Shown: positions 31,620-44,019 of the stretch, piece by piece
Position numbering within the stretch: the stretch's first letter is position 1
How the letters are laid out: each line of letters opens with the position of its first letter
DNA from: Edolisoma coerulescens
Taxonomy: Eukaryota > Chordata > Aves > Passeriformes > Campephagidae
Direction: 5' to 3'
Assembly: GCA_013397115.1 (NCBI GenBank)
Contig: VWZW01005402.1
Location: forward strand, 372,887-436,886
DNA length: 64,000 nt
The notes under the pieces: generated by a model
Seen by the model: only the letters and a program-made list of their open reading frames with translations
Database searches by the model: none
What the model was told of the DNA's origin: nothing
Position numbers and translations under genes: made by a program

Positions 31620-34260
31620 GGCCCTTGCAGGATTGGGGCTGTGCAGGAATTTGCTGTGTGCCCGTGAGAGGAGAGGGGGGAGCAGGAGCTGCCCATGTGG
31701 AGATTGTGATGCTGGGGATGTGGAGTGGCTCATCAGTGGCTTCGGAGTCCTAATGAGAACTCTTTAATGAGCACCCACACCATTATCAGGGGTTTCTCTG
31801 GGGCTAAGAGGCGGTCCAGGCTCTTTTAATTACTCCTGACTCTTAATTTTCATGTCTGTGCTGATCCTTGTAGTTCCCCTTCCTCCCTTGCCGCAGAGGG
31901 CTCCTTACCAGGAAACATTTCCTCTTCCTCCCTGCTCCTAGCACAAGTTTTCTCCTTCTTTTCCCCCTAGATCTCACAGAATGAGATGGAACAGGTAGAA
32001 TCTGCCCACCTGCAACACCCCAAAACCAGGGAGTTAGGTCGGGAGGGCTGAGCTTTCCAGGGGAAATGCGGGAAGGTGTTTGGGATGGAGAGCCCATCTC
32101 CCACTCCCACAGGGAGCCAAGGAGACATCAGGAGCGTTAGGGGCAGATTCCCTGCAGGCACTGGCTGTGCTCAGCCCTCTCCCAGCACAGGGGACAGCCA
32201 CACCTCACCCAGGAGCTTCCTGCCCCTCTCCAGAGCGGGAATTGCCTTGGGATGGTCCCTGAACTCTTTGCTGCTCAGCACCCCACGAAGGGAAGCGGCG
32301 AGAGCCACCCCAAATGCCCTTCTCCCCATTCCCTCCTCCGTGCGGGGACAGGCAGGTCTGGCTCACCAGCACAAGCGTCTCAGAGTGGTTTTAATTCCAT
32401 TTTTGGGTTTTCCTGGCCAGGGAGGAGGCACTGCCGCAGACATGAAAGGCCGGAGGCGCTTCAGAAGGAAGGAGGAGAGGAGGAGGAGGCAGCCCCAGCT
32501 CTTAGCGCTGCCCCGGCCGCCTTTATTGCGGCCAGTGAAGGTGTTTGATCTCCAGCCGAGCCCTCGGTGTTTCTGTGACCAGGCTGAGACCTCTCCTGCC
32601 CGGGGAGCCGCCTCTCGGGAAGCTTTTCCCCAGGAAAAGCCTTTGAACTCCCTTCCTGCGGGCTGACCTTTGCACTGAGGAGGGGGAAAAAGCCTTTGGG
32701 GGGGTTTCTGCTGCTGGGGTGAGAGGACAGAGGACCTCCTCCCGCAGCAGGAGGGGCTGGGGGCTCTGTGTGCCCCAAAACAGGGTCCTTGCAGGGCACT
32801 GAGAGAGTTTGGCCGTGCCCTGGCAGGGCAGTGGTGATTCCAGTGGCTTCATCCTAAAGAAAAGGACCAAGCCAGCCACAGGGGCAGAGGGGTGGTTGGG
32901 GAAGCTGAGGCACAGAGATGCTCTGAGCCTTGCAAAGCGCTCAAGCAGGGGTTTAAGTTAAGCTGGAGTCTGGGGTTCCACACCTGAGCCATCCTCTGAT
33001 GTTTTCCACGGATTTTTTTCCCCCTTGACTGAAGCAAAAAGGGTTTTCAAAAGCAGGACTCGGGCCTTGAAGTGCCACGTAATTGAAGGTGGTAATTAAA
33101 GGCAGAGCCGAGCGCTGAGTGAGGAAGGGGAAAAATAAAGGGGAAAGCGCTGGCTGCAATTTTACAATTTAATGAGGTTCGCTTGCTGTCGTAGCGGGGA
33201 GGTGGCAGGCAGGCCCTGGGGGCACATGAGACTTCCTGATGTTTCTGGGATCCAGCTTTCCCAAGGAAAACTGCCACACGTTAAAAGGCAGAGATTAGCA
33301 AAAGGCCTATTTTAATATAATTTTCCCACCCCCCCTCTTGAGAACGGGGGAGCTTCTTGAAGCAGAAACTTTCAATAATTAAAAAAGCAAAAAAAAGGAA
33401 AAAAAAAAAAAATAAGTGTTGATCTGGAAAGTGAATGAAAATAGATCTCTGCTGGCTTCCCCGCTCTGAGATATCACTGCCTGGCAATATTCTCAGTTTC
33501 TCTATTAAGAGAGCTCCGGTTGGTGGCTTTGGCGGCGCTGGGAGGTGGAAAACAAGGAATTGAAGGCAGGATTGTGTCCCAAAAGCCACCTGGGCAGTGG
33601 GTCGAGGTTGTGGGGGGGTCAGTGCCAGCCTTCAGCAGGACTTTGGGGTGGCAGCTTGGCTTTGGTGGGGCACAGCCCAGCCTGGGGAGAGCGGCACCCT
33701 TGGCAGAGCCGCGCTTTGGCATGGGAGTGTTCTCCCTCGTATAAATTATATAAATCATCCCCCCCGCACGAGGGAGTGTGCACATAAATATGTAGATTTA
33801 GGCTCCAGCCCTCATGACTTATTCACCAGCAGCATCATATTGTTTCTAACTTTGGAGCAGTTCCTGGAAACTGTTCGTTCTTCAAATTAAAAAAAGATCG
33901 ATGGGCGCTGCTGCTGCTGCTGCTGCTGTGTGCTCCTGGCAGCGCTGCCGGGCTGGGCACGGGCTGGGCAGCAGCAGGAGCCTCCCACAAGCCAGGATCC
34001 ATCCAAGGGCTCACACCCATCCCAGGAAGGGAAGGGGGAATTATCTGGATGTAGAGTGGGAATTTGTCCTCCCCTTTCACCAGGCAGGGCTCTCCTGTCC
34101 TGAACCTCCAGCTTGTGAAGGGACAAGGGGAAATTTTCGCTTTTGCAGCAGTTTTGCTCCACCTGAAGCAGCCTTGGGGTGACCCAGGAGCTTTTTCCAC
34201 ATCCCTCTGCTTGCCTGATGCTGTGGGGTCCCAGTGATGCTGCAAACTGAAGGGGTGGGT
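31620..34260. other. Intergenic block, no gene recognised
   Basis: Unique sequence with an AT-rich patch at 33280-33480 including an A-rich run, and a CTG trinucleotide run at about 33908-33929. No exon supported. Confidence 0.45.
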
Positions 34261-34265
34261 TTGGA

Positions 34266-34475
34266 TTAGGAAGGAATTCCTGGCTGTGAGGGTGAGGAGG
34301 CCCTGGCACAGGGTGCCCAGGGAAGCTGTGGCTGCCCCTGGATCCCTGGAAGTGCCCAAGGCCAGGTTGGATGGGGCCTGGAGCACCCTGGGATAGTGGA
34401 AGGTGCCCATGATGGGGGTGGAATGAGATGAATTTTAAGGTCCTTTCCAACCCAAATCATGATTCCATGATCCCA
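34266..34475 (+). mobile_element. CR1 LINE 3' end
   Basis: This sense-orientation CR1 fragment shows the normal order of 3' UTR blocks: 'gagggtgaggaggccctggc', 'gaagctgtggctgcccctgg', 'caaggccaggttggatgggg', 'gggatagtggaaggtgcc' and 'taaggtcctttccaaccc', ending in a 'gattccatgat' tail. Confidence 0.92.
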
Positions 34476-34613
34476 CACAGTTCCCACCTCTCTGGCCTCC
34501 GCCCCAGCCTCTCACTGCTAAACTCAGCTCTGATTTTTCCACATTTTCCCGAGACTGGGACACTCAGGGACAGCAGGAGCAGCGTCCAGCCCACAAACGG
34601 GGCTGTGTGACCC

Positions 34614-34640
34614 GGGATGGATGGATGGATGGATGGGAAT
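34614..34640. repeat. GGAT microsatellite
   Basis: Five or so uninterrupted copies of the tetranucleotide ggat, a common simple repeat. Confidence 0.9.
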
Positions 34641-34779
34641 CCTCTTGGCTGCTCCTGCTGCTCGGGACCATTGCCCAGGAAACAAGCAGCCCCCAGCAGG
34701 TTTAACAGCAGCAGTTGTGGCACATCCCAGAATATCCTGCTTAATGGACTCTGCCGAGTCAGTATTGTCCTAAATGGTT

Positions 34780-34940
34780 CCGAGCAAGGGGCAGGGAGGC
34801 AGTAACAATGCAGACATGCCATTTTCCAAGGAATTATGCCTGGCCGGGATTTATCGGAGAGCTCGAATTGCTGTTAATAAAACACAGTTTTGCTGGCGCA
34901 AGGGAAATTGGTTTTTGCAGAGGCTGGAGGGATCCAAGCA
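34780..34940. promoter_or_regulatory. Candidate conserved enhancer
   Basis: This compact unique block has the look of conserved non-coding DNA: AATTGCTGTTAATAAAAC followed by TTTTGCTGGCGCAAGG and GGGATTTATCGG. It is flanked by GC-rich sequence, with no reading frame of note. Confidence 0.3.
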
Positions 34941-34949
34941 GAATATTCC

Positions 34950-37900
34950 GGGTGTCTTCTCCAGCGCAGCAGGAAAATGAGCTCCCTGCTTTTGGCATGG
35001 CCAGCGAGGTTGGAGCCTTCACCCTCTTAGAAAGGAGATCCTGAAAGGGATCCCCTCCTGGACTGCTGCTGGCTCCCTAAAATCCCTCAATTCCTTCACG
35101 CTCCCTTTTGCCAGCCCTTAAAGCTGCCTTGTATCTTTTCCATGTATTTTAAATTTCTTTCCATTCCTGAGAAGCTCTCCTGTCCACAGCCCCTTCCAAG
35201 TCTGCCTGGTTTCCTCCCAGATTTCTCTCCTCGCAGCTCGGTGCTGCTTTCCTGAGCAGGGAGAGCCCCCAGCCCCTTGTTTCAGAGCACAAATAAACAC
35301 AAATAAACTCCCCGTGCTGTAATTCCTCCACTGCAACTCCGCTCTTTTCCTTGCCTCGTGCATTCGAGGGAGCGGGTGCTCGGGAAAAAATGCCGCAATT
35401 TAATTTGGGAATCATTCCGCTCGGAGAAGCCGCAGAGGAGGAGAGTGGAGATCTCTGGCATCAATAAATCACGGCACGTTGGGAATGCACAGCTCTGCAC
35501 ATCGCCTGGCCGTGGCAGGACGGATGTGGGCATCCCTCAGCCCCGGCCCATCTGCAGCACAGCCCTCGCACGGAGACGCGGAATTTGGGGGATTCGTGTT
35601 TATTTGTTCTGTTTGTTTGACAGGCAAACATTTGCTGATGTGTTCCTGGCAAATCTGGGGTGTTAATTACTGGGGAGCAGAGCACGGCAGTGCTGGGATC
35701 CACTCCTCACCTGCCAGGTCCCTGCTCTCACAGCTGCTGATCCAATATTGGAGGACAGCCTGCACCCCCAGGAGCTTTGGGAACCCCCAACCCTGGAGGT
35801 TCCAGGCTCTGTTTCCAGCCCCAACCCTTCCGTGGGATTTTTCTGCTGCCCTCAGGTCCAGCTGGGATCCCGGGAAGCCCAAAGCACCGAGCTTTCCTGG
35901 GATTTCCTGCTTCCCTCAAAGGATGGGCTTTGCCTGGGGAGGGACAGGGTGAGCTCAGAGAGGGACTGGGCACCCCCAGGACCTGCTGCCACCTCCCCTC
36001 CCGAGGGTGTTGGAGCAGCAATCAGCCCGTGCCTGGGGGATTGCTGGAAAGTTTCCAAGCAGAGGAAAAAGCCCCATTTTTCCCTCCCCTCCTGATGAAA
36101 CCGGAGATGGAGCCACTCCGGAGAGCCGAGCCGCCCTCCCCGCTGCCGCCGGAATAACAATGACTGAGAGAGATAATTAGCTGAGCTTCTCCAATCCTGA
36201 CAATTAATTGAGCCCCTCCAACCCTGATAATTAACTTGACCCCCTCCAACCTCGATAACGAACCGAGTTCCTCCAACCCCAATAATCAGCCCAGCCCCTC
36301 CAGCCCTGCTCAGTAACTGAGCCCCTCCAAGCCTGGTGTTCAGCCCAGCCCCTCCAGCCCTGCTCAGGGCTGTGCTGCCCCATCCTCACCCAGGGGATGC
36401 TGGAGAGGGTCCCAAGGAGCCACCAGCCCGTTCCCACAGCTCTGCCCACCCCGAGGGCTGAGCTCCTTCCCCGTGACCCCCAAAATCATCCCGGCCCAGG
36501 AGCAGCAGCTTCTTCCCCGCACTGGAGGACGCTTAGCGAAGTCCTGGGAGGATCGCAGGGAATTTTTCTCCCTGATTATTCGTGTCTAACAAGAACTGGC
36601 AGCTTTTTTATTTTCTGCTCTCCCAGAGGCTTTTCCAGCGGCTTTTCCCCCCTCACCCTGCACGGGTTTTCAGCAGGTTGCTTAAGTTTTATTGCTTTGA
36701 TCCCATAATGTGCCGTTATGCAACGAGACAAGCTCTTCCCGTCACTTCCCTGGCTCCAGCCAGGCCTTTTGCTGTAATAGGCACAAGCACTGCCTTGAAA
36801 TATTAACGAGTTTTACCTTAATTACCTTTCAAGCTTCTCAGGGCTCTCTTCATTTCCCTTCTCACTCTCTTTTTAATATCAGCCACGAGCAGAGCCAGAT
36901 GCTGGGTGAGGGTGGGATTCATCCCCCTCCTCTCCTCATCCCGTGCTTTGGATGCTGCCGGGGTGAGGGAGGGACTTTTGGGGGTGTGGGCAGCTCCGTG
37001 GGCACCGTGCAGTGTGGCGATTTTTTTATCTCGTGGCTCAAAATTTCCCCTGGGAATTTTGGTTTCTGGAAGGAAGAGAGCGCCCGACACTTCTCCTGTG
37101 TGTCAGATAAACGAGGTGCCACGGGATGTCCCATGTGCCACCCAGAGTCAGCCTCACTATCCTCCCTGGCAGAGGAGACTTTTCCCCTGTCCCCACAGCG
37201 GCACTGGGAGAGGCAGCAGCTTCCTGCAGCACCTCTCCAGCTGTCCCCACGCTGTCAGGGCTGCTGGTGACACTTAAATTCCTGCAAACATTTATTAGAT
37301 AAGTGCATTGGGGCAGCAGCAGAGCGATGGCATCGCCGAGGCACTGCTGCAGCTAATTGCCTGATTCATCCCAATTCCTCATCAAAAGGAGCCCTGGCCC
37401 TGCTGGGGACGGAGCTGTGGCTCAGGGGACACAGGGGGAAGGACAAGGGGGTGGGGATGGATTTATGACACAACTCAGCCCTGCAAACCCAGCTCCTTTC
37501 AAAGCCAGACTGCATCGTTCCTTATTTCTTGACGTCCTTTTTGGTTCAGTAACACACATCCAGCCGTGGAATTCTGCATGGAGCACGGGAAAGTAGGGCA
37601 AGGGAGACACTAATAGCTCCCAACAAGGAGGCTGATTCACGGCTCTCTGCCGCAAAAGCCCCGTTTAGCTCCCCAAAGCCTAATTTTGTGTTCTCTGTCG
37701 TGTTCCATCAGCCCCATGGAAGGGGGCTGGGTGCTGGGCATGGTGGGATGCAGGCACCTGGTGGGATGCAGGGAGCAGTGGGATGTGGCACCCGGTGGGA
37801 TGCTCTGCCTCTCTCCTGGCCTGTCCCCACAGCTGATGTGGTTTTTAGGATTTTTACCGTGTTTTATCAGTGTTTCCCCGCCCATCAGTGGGATCAGGGC

Positions 37901-38110
37901 TGGAAGGAGGGATGGCAGCATTTCCAGGCACCGCTGGGGTCTCAGGGCTGGGGAGAGCAGCAGCTCAGGTGTGTTGGTGTCCCCCTGGTTGGTGACTTCG
38001 GTGGCAATGACAACACCAGCCTTGGCTGATTCTCTGGGGGTTGTCACCCCCAAAACTGCTCCTGCAGCTCCTGCAGCTCCTGCACCTCAGTGGGCACAGC
38101 CACCTCCTCC
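34950..38110. other. Intergenic block with a degenerate 30-bp tandem array
   Basis: No exon supported. At 36178-36366 is a degenerate array of about six 30-bp units built on 'agcccctccaaccctgataa'. AT-rich islands at 35280-35660, 36690-36860 and 37270-37370 are possible regulatory elements. Confidence 0.45.
36178..36366. repeat. Degenerate ~30-bp minisatellite
   Basis: The unit contains cccctccaa(c/g)cctg followed by ataattaa or a variant of it. About six copies, diverged by several substitutions each, become GC-richer toward the right end. Confidence 0.75.
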
Positions 38111-38119
38111 AGTGGGAAG

Positions 38120-38560
38120 TGATGCCTGAAGTGGCTCCCTAGAAACCGAGACTGACAGGAATAAGGGAATAAAGGCAGGGATTTATTTGAAGGGCCTTCA
38201 AAGGTGCACCCTGGGGAGCCAAAGGCTGCATCCAAAAAGGACCCCAAGGTGGACCCCGAGTCACGAGTTCTCCACACTTTTATAGGTTTGGGTCATTTGC
38301 ATTTCAGCATAAATTCACCAATTAAAACTTTAGCTAATGATGTAATTTTCTACCATTTCTCCACCTCTTTAGAGGCCCTGGTTTACACCTTTTGTGCCTA
38401 GGATGGTCTGAGTGTCCTTGAATAACAAGCTCAGAGAGGTTTGTTGTGTCTAACCCGCACAAGAGAACAGCAGCTCACAGGCCACAAGAAACTTCAGAGT
38501 TACACGCTGAGCAACACAGGATTTGAAAATATAAAAGTTAAAACCTAAGGCACCAGAAGC
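38120..38560 (-). mobile_element. Solo LTR of an endogenous retrovirus
   Basis: On the minus strand this has retroviral LTR architecture: an AT-rich U3, a CTATAAAAG TATA box (about 38278-38286), then AATAAA at 38182-38187 about 95 bp downstream, and a pyrimidine-rich end (CTGTCAGTCTCGG). No gag, pol or env sequence adjoins it, so it is a solo LTR. Exact ends and target-site duplication were not resolved. Family not identified. Confidence 0.6.
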
Positions 38561-38569
38561 GGGGCTGGG

Positions 38570-39180
38570 ACTGGGTTATTAACCCCACGGAGAGCTGTGA
38601 ACCCCAACCAGCCACTTTTGAAATGCTTTATTTCCTCTCCCACACAACCTGAGCATCTCCTCTGCTCAGACCTCAGCTGCTCTGAGCTCTCACACGGTGG
38701 GAGAGAAAGGGGGGAAGCAGGGAAGGAGGGTGAGATCCCACAGGGAATTCCATGCTGGCAGCTCCCAGCCCCATCTCCCAAACCCCCCACACCCTCCAGC
38801 TCCCCAGGCCTTTCCCTTGGCACCTTTCTTGCTTTCCTGGGTATTTTTCTCTGGAGCAGAGTGCAGGTGGAACTCCTGTGTCCCGTCAGTGCAATGGGCT
38901 GCCACATCCTTACAAAACAAACCGTAAATCCTGCTCTGAGGAATCACCTCCTGAGCTTTTCATGCCTCCACTTTTCCTCAACACTTAATTTTTAGAGTTT
39001 TTGGGGGTTGTGAAAGTGGCCTCAGACCTCCCCCACTTTGCAGCTGCAAGGAAGCTCCGGTGGCCCCCAGCTCTGCTCTTCCAAAGAACAGGGTAGCAGC
39101 AATCCCTGTTGGATTTTTCCTGGATCTCTCCTGCTTTGGAGCACCTTTTCCACCAGCAAATGTTGCTGTGGATGGATGGG
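38570..39180. other. Intergenic block, nothing recognised
   Basis: Unique sequence without exon, RNA or repeat that I can identify. Confidence 0.4.
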
Positions 39181-39189
39181 CAGCCCCTG

Positions 39190-39530
39190 AGAGCACGCTG
39201 GATGTGTGGCTCATTAATTACTCCTGTTATAGGGCTATTAGAGCCCAGAGATTGCATTATTAAAAAGAAATCTTTGCAGATGCTTCAAATGCGCCGACCT
39301 ATTCAATAGCTGACACTGGGTCATAATTAAAAGTAAAAAGTAGGGGCCAGAAGGGGACCAAAAATGGCAGATTCCCTGAATATGGTTAATGGGAACATTA
39401 TTAACATTAGGAAATTGCATAGGAGAAATCACTGGCTCCTGGCCTGGTTTAAATATGCATCAGGCTCCTGACGTGTGCCTGTGGTGATTAACAGCATTAA
39501 CAGAAAAAAAAATTAAATTAAAGCCATTGA
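39190..39530. promoter_or_regulatory. Candidate conserved enhancer
   Basis: This AT-rich unique block has several homeodomain-type cores (CTCATTAATTACTCC, GTCATAATTAAAAG, GGTTAATGGG, GGTGATTAACAGC) and TTTAAATATGCATCAGG. The contrast with the GC-rich flanks is sharp. Non-coding on both strands. Confidence 0.35.
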
Positions 39531-39539
39531 GCTGCCTTT

Positions 39540-42500
39540 AATGGCTGGGTCTGGCTCCTTTGTTCCCTTCATCCCAGCAGGCAGGGTCAATCCCGGGATA
39601 TTCCTGCCTCCAGGATGTGCCTGGCACCACTGGCACCCGAGGAGTTTTCCAGCCAAACTGAGAAGCCAGAGGGAAATTGGTGGATTTGCACAAACCTCTC
39701 CCAGATCCCTCCTGCACCCCAAAACAGCCTTTGGGGGATGCTTTCACTCCGTTTTTCTCAGCTCAAACTCACAGCTTCGCTGTGTTTTGAGGGGTTTTTT
39801 TTGGCATTTTCCTCTTTGTTCCTCGTGGATGTCGCTGCGAATCAATCCAACGTCGGCCCCTTCGCCACCTAATATTTCTCAATAATTTATTATCAGCAGT
39901 TTAATCCTCCCGGGAGCTCCCTCCACATTAAAGCCTCTTGCTCAGTCAGGTCCTGTCGCAGACTGGAAGCACTTCCAGCCCTTTGATTTGTTTGTGTTTT
40001 ATGTTTTCTGTTGGGAGAGCTGTAGAAGACGTGGAATTTTTCCCCCCCTCTTGGAATGAATTTGTCATCTCGCTTGTTCCCTTTATTCTCTCCGGTTGAA
40101 CCATCGCTTTCTGCTGGCTCTCATCTCCCTCGCTGGGGGCTCTGTTCCATATGGATGCTGTGGGATGCAGTGGGATGGGAGTGCAGAGCAGGAATCAGCT
40201 GCCGGAGCATCCCCACCCCCTGCACGTGCTGCTCCCCCTTATCCCTGAGACATTCCATGGGATAGCAGCAGCTGGATGAACCTCCTGCTCTGATTGAGCC
40301 AATTCACATCCCTCATTCCAACCAAACCCCAAATTTGGTTCAAGAAGTGCCGAGCAGCTCCAAAGCTGGAGCAAGCTTGGAAAAGAGATTTATTTTCTGA
40401 GTATTGCAGCTCTCCAAAGGAGAAAGTCCCCAACTTCCAGCCTAAGAAGGGAGATGTCCCAGCCCCTCTGCTCCCTCTGGACCAGCACCAGCAGCAGGGC
40501 CAGGCTCTGTGCTGGTTTTCAGGGCAGAAACCAGCTCGTCCCAGCACCCCTCGACCTCTCCATCCCGTTTCTCCTCCCAAAGTTTGGGTGGATTTGGGGC
40601 AGCTCAGCCCTGGAAGTGCAGCACTACTGCCAAGTGTTTCTGCAAGGCTGATTAAAACCATTCATGGAGAATAATATTAATTGGATGGAGAATGATATTA
40701 ATTAACATTTTCACCCTCTCCCTAGGAGGAATCAGGCTGGACGTGCTGCTCTGCCTCGTTCCCCAGAGCATTTTGCAATCCCAAAACCAGCCCGTGGCAG
40801 CTGCTGCAGCTTTTGGCAGGGAAGTGCCACTGGTGGTGGCACCAGTGCCCAGCTCAGTGTCCCAGGTGCCAGCCCCTGGAAGCTTTGGGAATGCAGAGCT
40901 TTCGGCATCCCCCAAATCCCAGGCGTGGTTTTCCAGGCACAAAGCAAATCCTTGCAGGAGAAGACAAAACCTTGGCCCTTGCACCTACTCTGGAAAGGGC
41001 CTTTAGGGCTCCAGGAAGGAATTTCTTTACCCAGGGGCTGAAAAAAAATGGTCATTAACAGGTGAATCCTGGTGAATTCAAGGCAGGAATTCTTAAATCT
41101 CCAGGAAGGAATTTCTTTAGCCAGGGGCTGAGCAAAAGGGTCATTAACAGGTGAATCCTGGTGAATTCCAGGCTCATGGATGAACCACGGGCACAGCCAG
41201 AGCTGGTGGCACTGGCAGAGGACATGGTGCCACCCCAGGTTTGTCACACTGATGGATGGAGGAGGGAGAGACTCAACAGCATCCAGAAAACTCGGGGAAA
41301 ACTTCAGAGCAGCAGCAGCAGAGCTCTTCACCCACCCCGTCTCTGCACCCCGGAGAGGAGTAGCAGCTTGAGGCAGAAACAGGGACAGAGAGCTGGAGAT
41401 TTCCATATGAAATATTGAGATTTCTGCTCTCTGGAGTGGAAGGCAGAGCTGATGTGGCTCCTGAATAAATCATTGGAGCCGACACACCAGCCTGCCCGCA
41501 GTGACGTCTGCGAGGGGAGAGCGTGGGACTCGGGAAGAGGGAAAATAAAGTGGAATAAAACACAATATAGGGCACTTTCCCCCTCCTCAGAGCTTAATTA
41601 GCTCGTCTCAACCTCTCGAGCATGGCAGGCGAAATCTGCTCCCTTTTTGGTGTCTCGTCAGCCCGTCCGCTGTGCCCTCCTCCTGCTCTGCCCAAGCGGA
41701 GTGTGCCTTGGAAAACACGGAACTCTGTTAAAATTTCATGGTCTCTGCTTATCCAGTGGCCTGTCAGGAGGAATGCTGGAGCGCCTCCCCTGAACCGGAG
41801 GAATGCTGGAAGAGACGACACGCAGAGAACCCCAAAGCCTTCGAAGCTTGACTCAAGAAATGCTCTAAAAACCTCATTGGGGCCTTTCAGAACTTACAGA
41901 AAGCTGATTAAAAAAGATGCAGAGAGGCTTTTTGTGCAGGCAAAAAGCGACGCCGGGACAAGTGGGGAAGCAGATCAGTGTGCTGGAGGATGATGTAAAA
42001 CTTGAGGAGTCCAAGGGATGCTAATCCCGGTGCAAGGGAGCTGTGCCCTTGTTAGGAATCCAACGTTTCCCAGGGTGTTAATTCCTGTCTAATTAAGAGC
42101 TGCAGAGCTCCACAGAGGGCTGGTTTCAGCTGGTTCGCAGCCCTCCCTGGAAACCGTGTTTTCCGACATCTCCAGCATCGTCCTCAGGAAGTGTCTCTGG
42201 AGTTAAATCCTCCAGACAGACGGAGGTTTTTAAAAAATGCATCGTGAGTGCATCAGCAGCACCGTCGGATGAGCAGGAAAGTAGGACAGGCACGGGGAGT
42301 GCCAGCACTTCCTTCCTGCTGTGCCCGGGCACCTGGGGCTGTGGGCACATCCTGGGCCCCCTGAGCCATCCATGTCCCACCTCAAATCCCACTCTGGGGA
42401 GCGATTCCTTCTCCCAAACCATTCTTTGATTATTGGGATCTTTTAATTGGGCTCTTAAGTGACAGGGGTTTGTGTGTTAAAGGGATAAAAGAGGCCTGCA

Positions 42501-43690
42501 GGAGGGAGCTGTGCTCATGACTGTCCCCAGCATTCCCAGGATTGATAAATCTCATTCCAAATCCAAAGGGAAACCCGTGCTGTCACCTGCCTCATTTTTT
42601 TTTTTTGCTCCTTTCTCTAATGAATCCCCTGCTGGGATGTCCCTGTCACTGTCCCTGCCCTGCCCCAGGACACGGCTCCTGAGGCATCCCAGGATTTATT
42701 CCTGCCATTCCCTGTTCAGGGCTCCTCCGATCGCCGGGATTAAGAGGCTCTGGATGGAGTGTTGTGACAGGAAGCAATTATATGCAAATAAGGAGCTGCT
42801 CAAGTGTGAGTAAACATTAAGGGGTTGTTTTTTTCCTGTTGAACCTCCGTGATTTAAAAGCCATTAAGGGCGCAGCCAGCGCACTTTGTCAGCGGTTTCC
42901 CGGCGCTCCGGCAGCTCTCACATCCTTCCCTTCCCGGGCTGTGCCTCGGAGAGCATCGGGAACTTCCAGAGGACAGGGGTGAGACGAGCTGGTGATGCAG
43001 GGGACAGCGTGGGGCCCCAAATCCTCAGGCTTGTGCATCCTGGGCATCCTTGGGCAGGTTCACCCCACATTTTCCCTCTCAGGCTCATCCTCTGCATCCT
43101 CTCAGGCTCACCCGGAGCATCCTGGTGCTGGCTGCTGGCTGTTGGAGCACCCAGGGCTTGGCTCCCACAACAGGAACAGGGATTTTTCCATCCTGCTGAG
43201 TTCCGGAAGCTCGCTGAGAGCTTTCAGAGATGAAGTGAAGTCTCTGCTGCTTGAAATCTCTGCTGAGAAAGTGGCAGCAGCAGCAGCAGCTGCTGTGAGG
43301 AGCAGACGGAGGTGTGGGGACCTGGGTTTGGTGTTTCCTGGCAACTGGAGGCTCTGCTCCCACCTGTGAGGCCTGTGGGGTCCCTGATGGGGCTCTTTAG
43401 GGTTTCATTGCTGGGGTTGAGTGCTGAGAGCTTTGGGGAGGCCCAGCCAGGAGTGGTGGGATGGGGTCTGGGCAACCCCTCCATGAGGGAGGGAGCTCAG
43501 GGAAGCAGTAAAACCCTCCAGGAAATACCTGTGGCTGCAATCCCAAAAGGTGCTGTCGGGAAGGGATTGTCCAGTGGGATTTTTGGGGTGAGAACTGAGG
43601 GTCCAGAGCAGCTCTGCTCAAGGGCAGGGAATGGGCCTCACTCCCCCAGGGAAGCTCAGCCCTGCATCCTCCAAGTGCCTTGGGGGAGTG
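39540..43690. other. Intergenic block, no gene recognised
   Basis: Contains a 90-bp tandem duplication (41009-41187) and AT-rich patches near 39870-40010 and 41400-41620. An open frame of 123 codons at 41622-41993 starts at an ATG in good context but has no known domain. A short GCA/CTG run lies at 43273-43293. No exon supported. Confidence 0.45.
41009..41187. repeat. 90-bp direct tandem duplication
   Basis: A segment starting 'ccaggaaggaatttcttta' at 41011 recurs at 41101, followed in both copies by ccaggggctga, ggtcattaacaggtgaatcc and tggtgaattc. There are two copies, with a few substitutions and small length differences. Confidence 0.92.
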
Positions 43691-43694
43691 TCAC

Positions 43695-44013
43695 TGTTGT
43701 GCCGGGAACGGCAAGAGAAGAAACACACGAAATTTAAGTCTCAGGGATAAAGGAAGAACTTTAATAATTTTTCTAAAGGCTTTTATTTGTTAGTTTGTGA
43801 AAGTGTGTTAAGTGGCATAAGGTAATTGGTCTTTTGGCCATCCACCCCTTGAGGGGATTGGCCAAATTCTAAGACATTCATTTCTAAATATTTTCTAGTT
43901 AGAACCATAACAATACTGCAAAACAACCTGCAAGATAAAGGGATTTGTTTACAGAAACTCCTAACTGTTTTTCAGCCAGTGTCTGTGAGAAAGCAAAGAC
44001 TTTCTCACAGACA
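43695..44013 (-). mobile_element. Solo LTR of an endogenous retrovirus
   Basis: The minus-strand element starts with TGTCTGTGAGAAAG and ends with CCCGGCACAACA, that is TG...CA. AATAAA is at 43782-43787 near the 3' part, followed by an R/U5-like stretch ending CTTCTCTTGCCGTTCCCGG. Its 5' end carries a perfect 14-bp inverted repeat (43980-43993 with 44000-44013). No viral coding sequence adjoins. Flanking target-site duplication not seen, so the left end in particular is approximate. Confidence 0.6.
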
Positions 44014-44019
44014 GAGGCA

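Noticed and set aside
43270..43295. CAG/CTG run as a coding polyglutamine or polyalanine tract
   Set aside because: Short, imperfect and not in a supported exon.
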